Positions 10,677-25,200 of a stretch of DNA of 64,000 bases are shown piece after piece. Within the stretch, counting starts at the first letter, position 1, and each line of letters begins with the position of its first letter. The notes beneath the pieces were generated by a model. The model had not been told where the DNA came from, searched no databases, and saw only the letters and a program-made list of their open reading frames with translations. The stretch is from Hippophae tibetana. Its lineage: Eukaryota > Streptophyta > Magnoliopsida > Rosales > Elaeagnaceae. The DNA is taken from positions 4,290,501 to 4,354,500 of the forward strand of contig JAZDXN010000029.1 of the NCBI GenBank assembly GCA_037013495.1. The letters are read 5' to 3'. A program made the translations under genes and the position numbers.

Positions 10677-11049
10677 AAAATGTCTATTATAATAAATCAA
10701 ACCAAAGGTCGTATCGATTTCCATAATCTTAGCTGGCCTGCCTATAGAAATTCATTACTTGATCCTAAATTCTATCATTTACATCACTTATCGAGGGTTT
10801 AAAGTTTTTGTCACATATTTTACATTTTTTGTTTTATTCAATAGAGTTGTAATGAAGATAGATGAGTCGACCAAGAGTATGTTGAAAAATATTCTAATGA
10901 ATCTTAATATAATACAAATAATTTCATGATCCAATAAAAGAAATGAGAAGAAAAAAAGAAAAGGAGTGCTACTTTTTAACGTTTTCCAAAATATATTTGA
11001 GAAATAGGAGTTGTAGCTTGAAACGGTAATAACTTTTGACTCGTGTGTC
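10677..11049 (+). repeat. Chimeric A/E monomer
   Basis: The body is A (GAGTCGACC, GTTGAAA). The later part and following tail are E-like: CCAAAATATATTTGAG, AACGGTAATAAC, AAAACATC, ATAGCAAATCAAAGC and GGTCATATCG. It occupies the second slot of each long HOR, recurring at 16270-16642 and 22611-22983. Confidence 0.82.
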
Positions 11050-11796
11050 AAAACATCTATTATAGCAAATCAAAGCAAAGGTCATATCGATATCCATAAT
11101 CTGAGTTGACCTGGCTATAGAAATTCATTACTTGATCCTAAATTCTATCATTTACATCAACTATCGAGAGTTTAAAGTTTTTGTCACATATTTTACAATT
11201 TTGGTTTTATTCAATATAGTTGCAATGAAGATGAATGATCCGACCAAGAGTATGTTTAAAAATAAACTAATGACTAAGAATATAATACAAATAATTTCAT
11301 GATCCAATTAAAGAAATGAGAATAAAAAAGAAGAGGCGTGCTACCGTTCAAAGTTTTAAAAAAACAATATTTGATAAATCGAAGTTTTACCTTTAAACGG
11401 ATATAACGTTTGACTCGTGTGTCAAAACGTCTATTATAATAAATCAAACAAAAGGTCGTATCGATTTCCATAATCTTAGCTGGCCTGGGTATAGAAGTTC
11501 ATTACTTGATCCTAAATTATATTATTTACATCACTTATCGAGGGTTTCCAATTTTTGTTACGTATTTTACATTTTTTATTTAATTCAATAGAGTTGTAAT
11601 GAAGATAGATGAGTCAACCAAGAGTATGTTTAAAAATATTCTAATGAATCTTAATATAATACAAATAATTTCATGCTCCAATAAAAGAAATGAGAAGAAA
11701 AAAAGAAAAGGAGTGCTACTTTTTAACGTTTGCCAAAACATATTTGAGAAATAGGAGTTGTAGCTTCAAACGGTCATAACTTTTGACTCGTGTGTC

Positions 11797-13289
11797 AAAA
11801 CGTCTATTATAATAAATCAAACCAAAGGTCGTATCGATATCCATAATCTGAGCTGACCTGGCTATAGAAATTCATTACTTGATCCTAAATTCTATCATTT
11901 ACATCACTTATCGAGGGTTTAAATTTTTTGTCACATATTTTACATTTTTGGTTTTATTCAATAGAGTTGTAATGAAGATAGATGAGTCGACCAAGAGTAT
12001 GTTGAAAAATATTCTAATGAATCTTAATATAATACAAATAATTTCATGATCCAATAAAAGAAATGAGAATAAAAAAGAAGAGGCGTGCTACCGTTCAAAG
12101 TTTTAAAAAAACAATATTTGATAAATCGAAGTTTTACCTTTAAACGGGTATAACGTTTGACTCGTGTGTCAAAACGTCTATTATAATAAATCAAACAAAA
12201 GGTCGTATCAATTTCCATAATCTTAGCTGGCCTGGGTATAGAAGTTCATTACTTGATCCTAAATTATATTATTTACATCACTTATCAAGGGTTTCCAATT
12301 TTTGTTACGTATTTTACATTTTTTATTTAATTCAATAGAGTTGTAATGAAGATAGATGAGTCAACCAAGAGTATGTTTAAAAATATTCTAATGAATCTTA
12401 ATATAATACGAATAATTTCATGATCCAATAAAAGAAATGAGAAGAAAAAAAAAAAGGAGTGCTACTTTTTAACGTTTTCCAAAACATATTTGAGAAATAG
12501 GAGTTGTAGCTTGAAACGGTCATAACTTTTGACTCGTTTTTCAAAACGTCTATTATAATAAATCAAACCAAAGGTCGTATCGATATCCATAATCTTAGCT
12601 GACCTGGCTATAGAAATTCATTACTTGATCCTAAATTCTATCATTTACATCACTTATCGAGGGTTTAAAGTTTTTGTCACATATTTTACATTTTTGGTTT
12701 TATTCAATAGAGTTGTAATGAAGATAGATGAGTCGACCAAGAGTATGTTGAAAAATATTCTAACGAATCTTAATATAATACAAATAATTTCATGATCCAA
12801 TAAAAGAAATGAGAATAAAAAAGAAGAGGCGTGCTACCGTTCAAAGTTTTAAAAAAACAATATTTGATAAATCGAAGTTTTACCTTTAAACGGGTATAAC
12901 GTTTGACTCGTGTGTCAAAACGTCTATTATAATAAATCAAACAAAAGGTCGTATCGATTTCCATAATCTTAGCTGGCCTGGGTATAGAAGTTTATTACTT
13001 GATCCTAAATTATATTATTTACATCACTTATCAAGGGTTTCCAATTTTTGTTACGTATTTTACATTTTTTATTTAATTCAATAGAGTTGTAATGAAGATA
13101 GATGAGTCAACCAAGAGTATGTTTAAAAATATTCTAATGAATCTTAATATAATACAAATAATTTCATGATCCAATAAAAGAAATGAGAAGAAAAAATGAA
13201 AAGGTGTGCTACTTTTTAACGTTTTCCAAAACATATTTGAGAAATAGGAGTTGTAGCTTGAAACGGTCATAACTTTTGACTCGTTTGTC
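11797..13289. repeat. A/B-C dimer repeat, two copies (HOR-III unit 1)
   Basis: Two 746-747-bp dimers of chimeric A/B followed by C. The C monomers carry TATCAAGGG in place of TATCGAGGG, which tags them. The matching segment has three dimers in unit 2 (17390-19630) and two in unit 3 (23731-25224), so this sub-block is the variable part of the HOR. Confidence 0.85.
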
Positions 13290-13662
13290 AAAACGTCTAT
13301 TATAATAAATCAAACCAAAGGTCGTATCGATATCCATAATCTTAGCTGACCTGGCTATAGAAATTCATTACTTGATCCTAAATTCTATCATTTACATCAC
13401 TTATCGAGGGTTTAAAGTTTTTGTCACATATTTTACATTTTTGGTTTTATTCAATAGAGTTGTAATGAAGATAGATGAGTCGACCAAGAGTATGTTGAAA
13501 AATATTCTAATGAATCTTAATATAATACAAATAATTTCATGATCCAATAAAAGAAATGAGAACAAAAAAAGAAAAGGAGTGCTACTTTTTGAAGTTTTCC
13601 AAAACATATTTGAGAAATCTAAGTTGTACCTTGAAACGGTCATAACTTTTAACTCGTGTTTA
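13290..13662 (+). repeat. Divergent monomer A' (relic type-1 variant)
   Basis: The first half is ordinary A. From about 13563 to 13732, running into the next monomer, it departs from every other copy: GAGAACAAAAAAAG, TTTTTGAAGTTTTCC, GAAATCTAAGTTGTACC, TTTTAACTCGTGTTTAAAAATGAC, then AAAGTATATCAAACCGAAGG and GGTCGCATCG. Copies sit at the same HOR position at 19631-20003 and 25225-25597, the last with one further change (TAACACGTG). It is probably an older subfamily segment captured once and amplified with the HOR. Confidence 0.85.
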
Positions 13663-15897
13663 AAAATGACTATTAAAGTATATCAAACCGAAGGTCGCAT
13701 CGATATCCATAATATTAGCTGACCTGGCAATAGAAATTCATTACTTGATCCTAAATTCTATCATTTACATCACTTATCGAGGGTTTAAAGTTTTTGTCAC
13801 ATATTTTACATTTTTGGTTTTATTCAATAGAGTTGTAATGAAGATAGATGAGTCGACCAAGAGTATGTTGAAAAATATTCTAATGAATCTTAATATAATA
13901 CAAATAATTTCATGATCCAATAAAAGAAATGAGAAGAAAAAAAGAAAAGGAGTGCTACTTTTTAACGTTTTCCAAAACGTATTTGAGAAATAGGAGTTGT
14001 AGCTTGAAACGGTCATAACTTTTGACTCGTGTGTCAAAACGTCTATTATAATAAATCAAACCAAAGGTCGTATCGAATTCCATAATCTTAGCTGAACTGG
14101 CTATAGAAATTCTTTAGTTGATCCTAAATTCTATCATTTACATCACTTATCGAGGGTTTAAAGTTTTTGTCACATATTTTACATTTTTGGTTTTATTCAA
14201 CAGAGTTGTAATGAAGATGGATGAGCCGACCAAGTGTATGTTTAAAAATAAACTAAGGACTAAGAATATAATAAAATAATTTCATGATCCAATTAAAGAA
14301 ATGAGAAGAAAAAAGAAGAGGCGTGCTACTCTTCAAAGTTTTAAAAAACAATATTTGATAAATCAAAGTTTTACCTTTAAACGGGCATAACGTTTGACTC
14401 GTGTGTCAAAATGTCTATTATAATAAATCAAACCAAAGGTCGTATCGATTTCCATAATCTTAGCTGGCCTGCCTATAGAAATTCATTACTTGATCCTAAA
14501 TTCCATCATTTACATCACTTATCGATGGTTTAAAGTATGTCACATATTTTACATTTTTGGTTTTATTCAATAGAGTTGGAATGAAGATAGATGATTCGAC
14601 CAACAGTATGTTTAAAAATATTCTAATGAATATTATTATAATACAAATAATTTCGTGATCCAATAAAAGAAATGAGAAGAAAAAAGCAAAGGAGTTCTAC
14701 TTTTTAACGTTTTCCAAAACATATTTGAGAAATAGGAGTTGTAGCTTGAAACGGTCATAAATTTTGACTCGTTTGTCAAAACGTCTATTATAATAAATCA
14801 AACCAAAGGTCGTATCGATATCCATAATCTTAGCTGACCTGGCTATAGAAATTCATTACTTGATCCTAAATTCTATCATTTACATCACTTATCGAGAGTT
14901 TAAAGTTTTTGCCACATATTTTACAATTTTGGTTTTATTCAATATAGTTGCAATGAAGATGAATGAGCCGACCAAGAGTATGTTTAAAAATAAACTAATG
15001 ACTAAGAATATAATACAAATAATTTCATGATCCAATTAAAGAAATGAGAATAAAAAAGAAGAGGCGTGCTACCGTTCAAAGTTTTAAAAAAACAATATTT
15101 GATAAATCGAAGTTTTACCTTTAAACGGATATAACGTTTGACTCGTGTGTCAAAACGTCTATTATAATAAATCAAACAAAAGGTCGTATCGATTTCCATA
15201 ATCTTAGCTGGCCTGGGTATAGAAGTTCATTACTTGATCCTAAATTATATTATTTACATCACTTATCAAGGGTTTCCAATTTTTGTTACGTATTTTACAT
15301 TTTTTATTTAATTCAATAGAGTTGTAATGAAGATAGATGAGTCAACCAAGAGTATGTTTAAAAATATTCTAATGAATCTTAATATAATACGAATAATATC
15401 ATGATCCAATAAAAGAAATGAGAAGAAAAAATGAAAAGGAGTGCTACTTTTTAACGTTTTCCAAAACATATTTGAGAAATAGGAGTTGTAGCTTGAAACG
15501 GTCATAACTTTTGACTCGTTTGTCAAAACGTCTATTATAATAAATCAAACCAAAGGTCGTATCGATATCCATAATCTTAGCTGACCTGGCTATAGAAATT
15601 CATTACTTGATCCTAAATTCTATCATTTACATCACTTATCGAGGGTTTAAAGTTTTTGTCACATATTTTACATTTTTGGTTTTATTCAATAGAGTTGTAA
15701 TGAAGATAGATGAGTCGACCAAGAGTATGTTGAAAAATATTCTAATGAATCTTAATATAATACAAATAATTTCATGATCCAATAAAAGAAATGAGAAGAA
15801 AAAAAGAAAAGGAGTGCTACTTTTTAACGTTTTCCAAAACGTATTTGAGAAATAGGAGTTGTAGCTTGAAACGGTCATAACTTTTGACTCGTGTGTC

Positions 15898-18800
15898 AAA
15901 ACGTCTATTATAATAAATCAAACCAAAGGTCGTATCGAATTCCATAATCTTAGCTGAACTGGCTATAGAAATTCTTTAGTTGATCCTAAATTCTATCATT
16001 TACATCACTTATCGAGGGTTTAAAGTTTTTGTCACATATTTTACATTTTGGGTTTTATTCAACAGAGTTGTAATGAAGATGGATGAGCCGACCAAGTGTA
16101 TGTTTAAAAATAAACTAAGGTCTAAGAATATAATAAAATAATTTCATGATCCAATTAAAGAAATGAGAAGAAAAAAGAAGAGGCGTGCTACTCTTCAAAG
16201 TTTTAAAAAACAATATTTGATAAATCAAAGTTTTACCTTTAAACGGGCATAACGTTTGACTCGTGTGTCAAAATGTCTATTATAATAAATCAAACCAAAG
16301 GTCGTATCGATTTCCATAATCTTAGCTGGCCTGCCTATAGAAATTCATTACTTGATCCTAAATTCTATCATTTACATCACTTATCGAGGGTTTAAAGTTT
16401 TTGTCACATATTTTACATTTTTTGCTTTATTCAATAGAGTTGTAATGAAGATAGATGAGTCGACCAAGAGTATGTTGAAAAATATTCTAATGAATCTTAA
16501 TATAATACAAATAATTTCATGATCCAATAAAAGAAATGAGAAGAAAAAAAGAAAAGGAGTGCTACTTTTTAACGTTTTCCAAAATATATTTGAGAAATAG
16601 GAGTTGTAGCTTGAAACGGTAATAACTTTTGACTCGTGTGTCAAAACATCTATTATAGCAAATCAAAGCAAAGGTCATATCGATATCCATAATCTGAGTT
16701 GACCTGGCTATAGAAATTCATTACTTGATCCTAAATTCTATCATTTACATCAACTATCGAGAGTTTAAAGTTTTTGTCACATATTTTACAATTTTGGTTT
16801 TATTCAATATAGTTGCAATGAAGATGAATGATCCGACCAAGAGTATGTTTAAAAATAAACTAATGACTAAGAATATAATACAAATAATTTCATAATCCAA
16901 TTGAAGAAATGAGAATAAAAAAGAAGAGGCGTGCTACTGTTCAAAGTTTTAAAAAAACAATATTTGATAAATCGAAGTTTTACCTTTAAACGGGTATAAC
17001 ATTTGACTCGTGTGTCAAAACGTCTATTATAATAAATCAAACAAAAGGTTGTATCGATTTCCATAATCTTCGCAGGCCTGGGTATAGAAGTTCATTACTT
17101 GATCCTAAATTATATTATTTACATCACTTATCGAGGGTTTCCAATTTTTGTTACGTATTTTACATTTTTTATTTAATTCAATAGAGTTGTAATGAAGATA
17201 GATGAGTCAACCAAGAGTATGTTTAAAAATATTCTAATGAATCTTAATATAATACAAATAATTTCATGCTCTAATAAAAGAAATGAGAAGAAAAAAAGAA
17301 AAGGAGTGCTACTTTTTAACGTTTTCCAAAACATATTTGAGAAATAGGAGTTGTAGCTTCAAACGGTCATAACTTTTGACTCGTGTGTCAAAACGTCTAT
17401 TATAATAAATCAAACCAAAGGTCGTATCGATATCCATAATCTGAGCTGACCTGGCTATAGAAATTCATTACTTGATCCTAAATTCTATCATTTACATCAC
17501 TTATCGAGGGTTTAAATTTTTTGTCACATATTTTACATTTTTGGTTTTATTCAATAGAGTTGTAATGAAGATAGATGAGTCGACCAAGAGTATGTTGAAA
17601 AATATTCTAATGAATCTTAATATAATACAAATAATTTCATGATCCAATAAAAGAAATGAGAATAAAAAAGAAGAGGCGTGCTACCGTTCAAAGTTTTAAA
17701 AAAACAATATTTGATAAATCGAAGTTTTACCTTTAAACGGGTATAACGTTTGACTCGTGTGTCAAAACGTCTATTATAATAAATCAAACAAAAGGTCGTA
17801 TCAATTTCCATAATCTTAGCTGGCCTGGGTATAGAAGTTCATTACTTGATCCTAAATTATATTATTTACATCACTTATCAAGGGTTTCCAATTTTTGTTA
17901 CGTATTTTACATTTTTTATTTAATTCAATAGAGTTGTAATGAAGATAGATGAGTCAACCAAGAGTATGTTTAAAAATATTCTAATGAATCTTAATATAAT
18001 ACGAATAATTTCATGATCCAATAAAAGAAATGAGAAGAAAAAAAGAAAAGGAGTGCTACTTTTTAACGTTTTCCAAAACATATTTGAGAAATAGGAGTTG
18101 TAGCTTGAAACGGTCATAACTTTTGACTCGTTTTTCAAAACGTCTATTATAATAAATCAAACCAAAGGTCGTATCGATATCCATAATCTTAGCTGACCTG
18201 GCTATAGAAATTCATTACTTGATCCTAAATTCTATCATTTACATCACTTATCGAGGGTTTAAAGTTTTTGTCACATATTTTACATTTTTGGTTTTATTCA
18301 ATAGAGTTGTAATGAAGATAGATGAGTCGACCAAGAGTATGTTGAAAAATATTCTAACGAATCTTAATATAATACAAATAATTTCATGATCCAATAAAAG
18401 AAATGAGAATAAAAAAGAAGAGGCGTGCTACCGTTCAAAGTTTTAAAAAAACAATATTTGATAAATCGAAGTTTTACCTTTAAACGGGTATAACGTTTGA
18501 CTCGTGTGTCAAAACGTCTATTATAATAAATCAAACAAAAGGTCGTATCGATTTCCATAATCTTAGCTGGCCTGGGTATAGAAGTTCATTACTTGATCCT
18601 AAATTATATTATTTACATCACTTATCAAGGGTTTCCAATTTTTGTTACGTATTTTACATTTTTTATTTAATTCAATAGAGTTGTAATGAAGATAGATGAG
18701 TCAACCAAGAGTATGTTTAAAAATATTCTAATGAATCTTAATATAATACGAATAATTTCATGATCCAATAAAAGAAATGAGAAGAAAAAAAGAAAAGGAG

Positions 18801-21800
18801 TGCTACTTTTTAACGTTTTCCAAAACATATTTGAGAAATAGGAGTTGTAGCTTGAAACGGTCATAACTTTTGACTCGTTTTTCAAAACGTCTATTATAAT
18901 AAATCAAACCAAAGGTCGTATCGATATCCATAATCTTAGCTGACCTGGCTATAGAAATTCATTACTTGATCCTAAATTCTATCATTTACATCACTTATCG
19001 AGGGTTTAAAGTTTTTGTCACATATTTTACATTTTTGGTTTTATTCAATAGAGTTGTAATGAAGATAGATGAGTCGACCAAGAGTATGTTGAAAAATATT
19101 CTAACGAATCTTAATATAATACAAATAATTTCATGATCCAATAAAAGAAATGAGAATAAAAAAGAAGAGGCGTGCTACCGTTCAAAGTTTTAAAAAAACA
19201 ATATTTGATAAATCGAAGTTTTACCTTTAAACGGGTATAACGTTTGACTCGTGTGTCAAAACGTCTATTATAATAAATCAAACAAAAGGTCGTATCGATT
19301 TCCATAATCTTAGCTGGCCTGGGTATAGAAGTTCATTACTTGATCCTAAATTATATTATTTACATCACTTATCAAGGGTTTCCAATTTTTGTTACGTATT
19401 TTACATTTTTTATTTAATTCAATAGAGTTGTAATGAAGATAGATGAGTCAACCAAGAGTATGTTTAAAAATATTCTAATGAATCTTAATATAATACAAAT
19501 AATTTCATGATCCAATAAAAGAAATGAGAAGAAAAAATGAAAAGGTGTGCTACTTTTTAACGTTTTCCAAAACATATTTGAGAAATAGGAGTTGTAGCTT
19601 GAAACGGTCATAACTTTTGACTCGTTTGTCAAAACGTCTATTATAATAAATCAAACCAAAGGTCGTATCGATATCCATAATCTTAGCTGACCTGGCTATA
19701 GAAATTCATTACTTGATCCTAAATTCTATCATTTACATCACTTATCGAGGGTTTAAAGTTTTTGTCACATATTTTACATTTTTGGTTTTATTCAATAGAG
19801 TTGTAATGAAGATAGATGAGTCGACCAAGAGTATGTTGAAAAATATTCTAATGAATCTTAATATAATACAAATAATTTCATGATCCAATAAAAGAAATGA
19901 GAACAAAAAAAGAAAAGGAGTGCTACTTTTTGAAGTTTTCCAAAACATATTTGAGAAATCTAAGTTGTACCTTGAAACGGTCATAACTTTTAACTCGTGT
20001 TTAAAAATGACTATTAAAGTATATCAAACCGAAGGTCGCATCGATATCCATAATATTAGCTGACCTGGCAATAGAAATTCATTACTTGATCCTAAATTCT
20101 ATCATTTACATCACTTATCGAGGGTTTAAAGTTTTTGTCACATATTTTACATTTTTGGTTTTATTCAATAGAGTTGTAATGAAGATAGATGAGTCGACCA
20201 AGAGTATGTTGAAAAATATTCTAATGAATCTTAATATAATACAAATAATTTCATGATCCAATAAAAGAAATGAGAAGAAAAAAAGAAAAGGAGTGCTACT
20301 TTTTAACGTTTTCCAAAACGTATTTGAGAAATAGGAGTTGTAGCTTGAAACGGTCATAACTTTTGACTCGTGTGTCAAAACGTCTATTATAATAAATCAA
20401 ACCAAAGGTCGTATCGAATTCCATAATCTTAGCTGAACTGGCTATAGAAATTCTTTAGTTGATCCTAAATTCTATCATTTACATCACTTATCGAGGGTTT
20501 AAAGTTTTTGTCACATATTTTACATTTTTGGTTTTATTCAACAGAGTTGTAATGAAGATGGATGAGCCGACCAAGTGTATGTTTAAAAATAAACTAAGGA
20601 CTAAGAATATAATAAAATAATTTCATGATCCAATTAAAGAAATGAGAAGAAAAAAGAAGAGGCGTGCTACTCTTCAAAGTTTTAAAAAACAATATTTGAT
20701 AAATCAAAGTTTTACCTTTAAACGGGCATAACGTTTGACTCGTGTGTCAAAATGTCTATTATAATAAATCAAACCAAAGGTCGTATCGATTTCCATAATC
20801 TTAGCTGGCCTGCCTATAGAAATTCATTACTTGATCCTAAATTCCATCATTTACATCACTTATCGATGGTTTAAAGTATGTCACATATTTTACATTTTTG
20901 GTTTTATTCAATAGAGTTGGAATGAAGATAGATGATTCGACCAACAGTATGTTTAAAAATATTCTAATGAATATTATTATAATACAAATAATTTCGTGAT
21001 CCAATAAAAGAAATGAGAAGAAAAAAGCAAAGGAGTTCTACTTTTTAACGTTTTCCAAAACATATTTGAGAAATAGGAGTTGTAGCTTGAAACGGTCATA
21101 AATTTTGACTCGTTTGTCAAAACGTCTATTATAATAAATCAAACCAAAGGTCGTATCGATATCCATAATCTTAGCTGACCTGGCTATAGAAATTCATTAC
21201 TTGATCCTAAATTCTATCATTTACATCACTTATCGAGAGTTTAAAGTTTTTGCCACATATTTTACAATTTTGGTTTTATTCAATATAGTTGCAATGAAGA
21301 TGAATGAGCCGACCAAGAGTATGTTTAAAAATAAACTAATGACTAAGAATATAATACAAATAATTTCATGATCCAATTAAAGAAATGAGAATAAAAAAGA
21401 AGAGGCGTGCTACCGTTCAAAGTTTTAAAAAAACAATATTTGATAAATCGAAGTTTTACCTTTAAACGGATATAACGTTTGACTCGTGTGTCAAAACGTC
21501 TATTATAATAAATCAAACAAAAGGTCGTATCGATTTCCATAATCTTAGCTGGCCTGGGTATAGAAGTTCATTACTTGATCCTAAATTATATTATTTACAT
21601 CACTTATCAAGGGTTTCCAATTTTTGTTACGTATTTTACATTTTTTATTTAATTCAATAGAGTTGTAATGAAGATAGATGAGTCAACCAAGAGTATGTTT
21701 AAAAATATTCTAATGAATCTTAATATAATACGAATAATATCATGATCCAATAAAAGAAATGAGAAGAAAAAATGAAAAGGAGTGCTACTTTTTAACGTTT

Positions 21801-22238
21801 TCCAAAACATATTTGAGAAATAGGAGTTGTAGCTTGAAACGGTCATAACTTTTGACTCGTTTGTCAAAACGTCTATTATAATAAATCAAACCAAAGGTCG
21901 TATCGATATCCATAATCTTAGCTGACCTGGCTATAGAAATTCATTACTTGATCCTAAATTCTATCATTTACATCACTTATCGAGGGTTTAAAGTTTTTGT
22001 CACATATTTTACATTTTTGGTTTTATTCAATAGAGTTGTAATGAAGATAGATGAGTCGACCAAGAGTATGTTGAAAAATATTCTAATGAATCTTAATATA
22101 ATACAAATAATTTCATGATCCAATAAAAGAAATGAGAAGAAAAAAAGAAAAGGAGTGCTACTTTTTAACGTTTTCCAAAACGTATTTGAGAAATAGGAGT
22201 TGTAGCTTGAAACGGTCATAACTTTTGACTCGTGTGTC
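15898..22238. repeat. HOR-III unit 2: 17-mer, 6341 bp
   Basis: Monomer starts: 15898 D, 16270 A/E, 16643 B, 17017 C, 17390 A/B, 17764 C, 18137 A/B, 18511 C, 18884 A/B, 19258 C, 19631 A', 20004 A, 20377 D, 20749 E, 21119 B, 21493 C, 21866 A. The order is that of unit 1 with one extra A/B-C dimer (747-748 bp). Confidence 0.88.
17390..19630. repeat. A/B-C dimer repeat, three copies (HOR-III unit 2)
   Basis: Three dimers start at 17390, 18137 and 18884. The second and third share TTCTAACGAATC in the A/B monomer, while the first has TTCTAATGAATC. The extra copy therefore arose by duplication of the second dimer, by slippage or unequal exchange one dimer out of register. Confidence 0.85.
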
Positions 22239-25200
22239 AAAACGTCTATTATAATAAATCAAACCAAAGGTCGTATCGAATTCCATAATCTTAGCTGAAC
22301 TGGCTATAGAAATTCTTTAGTTGATCCTAAATTCTATCATTTACATCACTTATCGAGGGTTTAAAGTTTTTGTCACATATTTTACATTTTGGGTTTTATT
22401 CAACAGAGTTGTAATGAAGATGGATGAGCCGACCAAGTGTATGTTTAAAAATAAACTAAGGTCTAAGAATATAATAAAATAATTTCATGATCCAATTAAA
22501 GAAATGAGAAGAAAAAAGAAGAGGCGTGCTACTCTTCAAAGTTTTAAAAAACAATATTTGATAAATCAAAGTTTTACCTTTAAACGGGCATAACGTTTGA
22601 CTCGTGTGTCAAAATGTCTATTATAATAAATCAAACCAAAGGTCGTATCGATTTCCATAATCTTAGCTGGCCTGCCTATAGAAATTCATTACTTGATCCT
22701 AAATTCTATCATTTACATCACTTATCGAGGGTTTAAAGTTTTTGTCACATATTTTACATTTTTTGTTTTATTCAATAGAGTTGTAATGAAGATAGATGAG
22801 TCGACCAAGAGTATGTTGAAAAATATTCTAATGAATCTTAATATAATACAAATAATTTCATGATCCAATAAAAGAAATGAGAAGAAAAAAAGAAAAGGAG
22901 TGCTACTTTTTAACGTTTTCCAAAATATATTTGAGAAATAGGAGTTGTAGCTTGAAACGGTAATAACTTTTGACTCGTGTGTCAAAACATCTATTATAGC
23001 AAATCAAAGCAAAGGTCATATCGATATCCATAATCTGAGTTGACCTGGCTATAGAAATTCATTACTTGATCCTAAATTCTATCATTTACATCAACTATCG
23101 AGAGTTTAAAGTTTTTGTCACATATTTTACAATTTTGGTTTTATTCAATATAGTTGCAATGAAGATGAATGATCCGACCAAGAGTATGTTTAAAAATAAA
23201 CTAATGACTAAGAATATAATACAAATAATTTCATAATCCAATTGAAGAAATGAGAATAAAAAAGAAGAGGCGTGCTACTGTTCAAAGTTTTAAAAAAACA
23301 ATATTTGATAAATCGAAGTTTTACCTTTAAACGGGTATAACATTTGACTCGTGTGTCAAAACGTCTATTATAATAAATCAAACAAAAGGTTGTATCGATT
23401 TCCATAATCTTCGCAGGCCTGGGTATAGAAGTTCATTACTTGATCCTAAATTATATTATTTACATCACTTATCGAGGGTTTCCAATTTTTGTTACGTATT
23501 TTACATTTTTTATTTAATTCAATAGAGTTGTAATGAAGATAGATGAGTCAACCAAGAGTATGTTTAAAAATATTCTAATGAATCTTAATATAATACAAAT
23601 AATTTCATGCTCTAATAAAAGAAATGAGAAGAAAAAAAGAAAAGGAGTGCTACTTTTTAACGTTTTCCAAAACATATTTGAGAAATAGGAGTTGTAGCTT
23701 CAAACGGTCATAACTTTTGACTCGTGTGTCAAAACGTCTATTATAATAAATCAAACCAAAGGTCGTATCGATATCCATAATCTGAGCTGACCTGGCTATA
23801 GAAATTCATTACTTGATCCTAAATTCTATCATTTACATCACTTATCGAGGGTTTAAATTTTTTGTCACATATTTTACATTTTTGGTTTTATTCAATAGAG
23901 TTGTAATGAAGATAGATGAGTCGACCAAGAGTATGTTGAAAAATATTCTAATGAATCTTAATATAATACAAATAATTTCATGATCCAATAAAAGAAATGA
24001 GAATAAAAAAGAAGAGGCGTGCTACCGTTCAAAGTTTTAAAAAAACAATATTTGATAAATCGAAGTTTTACCTTTAAACGGGTATAACGTTTGACTCGTG
24101 TGTCAAAACGTCTATTATAATAAATCAAACAAAAGGTCGTATCAATTTCCATAATCTTAGCTGGCCTGGGTATAGAAGTTCATTACTTGATCCTAAATTA
24201 TATTATTTACATCACTTATCAAGGGTTTCCAATTTTTGTTACGTATTTTACATTTTTTATTTAATTCAATAGGGTTGTAATGAAGATAGATGAGTCAACC
24301 AAGAGTATGTTTAAAAATATTCTAATGAATCTTAATATAATACGAATAATTTCATGATCCAATAAAAGAAATGAGAAGAAAAAAAGAAAAGGAGTGCTAC
24401 TTTTTAACGTTTTCCAAAACATATTTGAGAAATAGGAGTTGTAGCTTGAAACGGTCATAACTTTTGACTCGTTTTTCAAAACGTCTATTATAATAAATCA
24501 AACCAAAGGTCGTATCGATATCCATAATCTTAGCTGACCTGGCTATAGAAATTCATTACTTGATCCTAAATTCTATCATTTACATCACTTATCGAGGGTT
24601 TAAAGTTTTTGTCACATATTTTACATTTTTGGTTTTATTCAATAGAGTTGTAATGAAGATAGATGAGTCGACCAAGAGTATGTTGAAAAATATTCTAACG
24701 AATCTTAATATAATACAAATAATTTCATGATCCAATAAAAGAAATGAGAATAAAAAAGAAGAGGCGTGCTACCGTTCAAAGTTTTAAAAAAACAATATTT
24801 GATAAATCGAAGTTTTACCTTTAAACGGGTATAACGTTTGACTCGTGTGTCAAAACGTCTATTATAATAAATCAAACAAAAGGTCGTATCGATTTCCATA
24901 ATCTTAGCTGGCCTGGGTATAGAAGTTCATTACTTGATCCTAAATTATATTATTTACATCACTTATCAAGGGTTTCCAATTTTTGTTACGTATTTTACAT
25001 TTTTTATTTAATTCAATAGAGTTGTAATGAAGATAGATGAGTCAACCAAGAGTATGTTTAAAAATATTCTAATGAATCTTAATATAATACAAATAATTTC
25101 ATGATCCAATAAAAGAAATGAGAAGAAAAAATGAAAAGGTGTGCTACTTTTTAACGTTTTCCAAAACATATTTGAGAAATAGGAGTTGTAGCTTGAAACG

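Larger units (their letters stand above)
10305..15897. repeat. HOR-III unit 1: 15-mer, 5593 bp
   Basis: Monomer starts: 10305 D, 10677 A/E, 11050 B, 11424 C, 11797 A/B, 12171 C, 12543 A/B, 12917 C, 13290 A', 13663 A, 14036 D, 14408 E, 14778 B, 15152 C, 15525 A. The last five are the D-E-B-C-A pentamer. The C at 12171 is 372 bp because its purine tract is contracted. Confidence 0.88.

Noticed and set aside
12431-12460. Simple-sequence poly(A) microsatellite
   Set aside because: It is only a contracted and mutated version of the homopurine tract found in every monomer.
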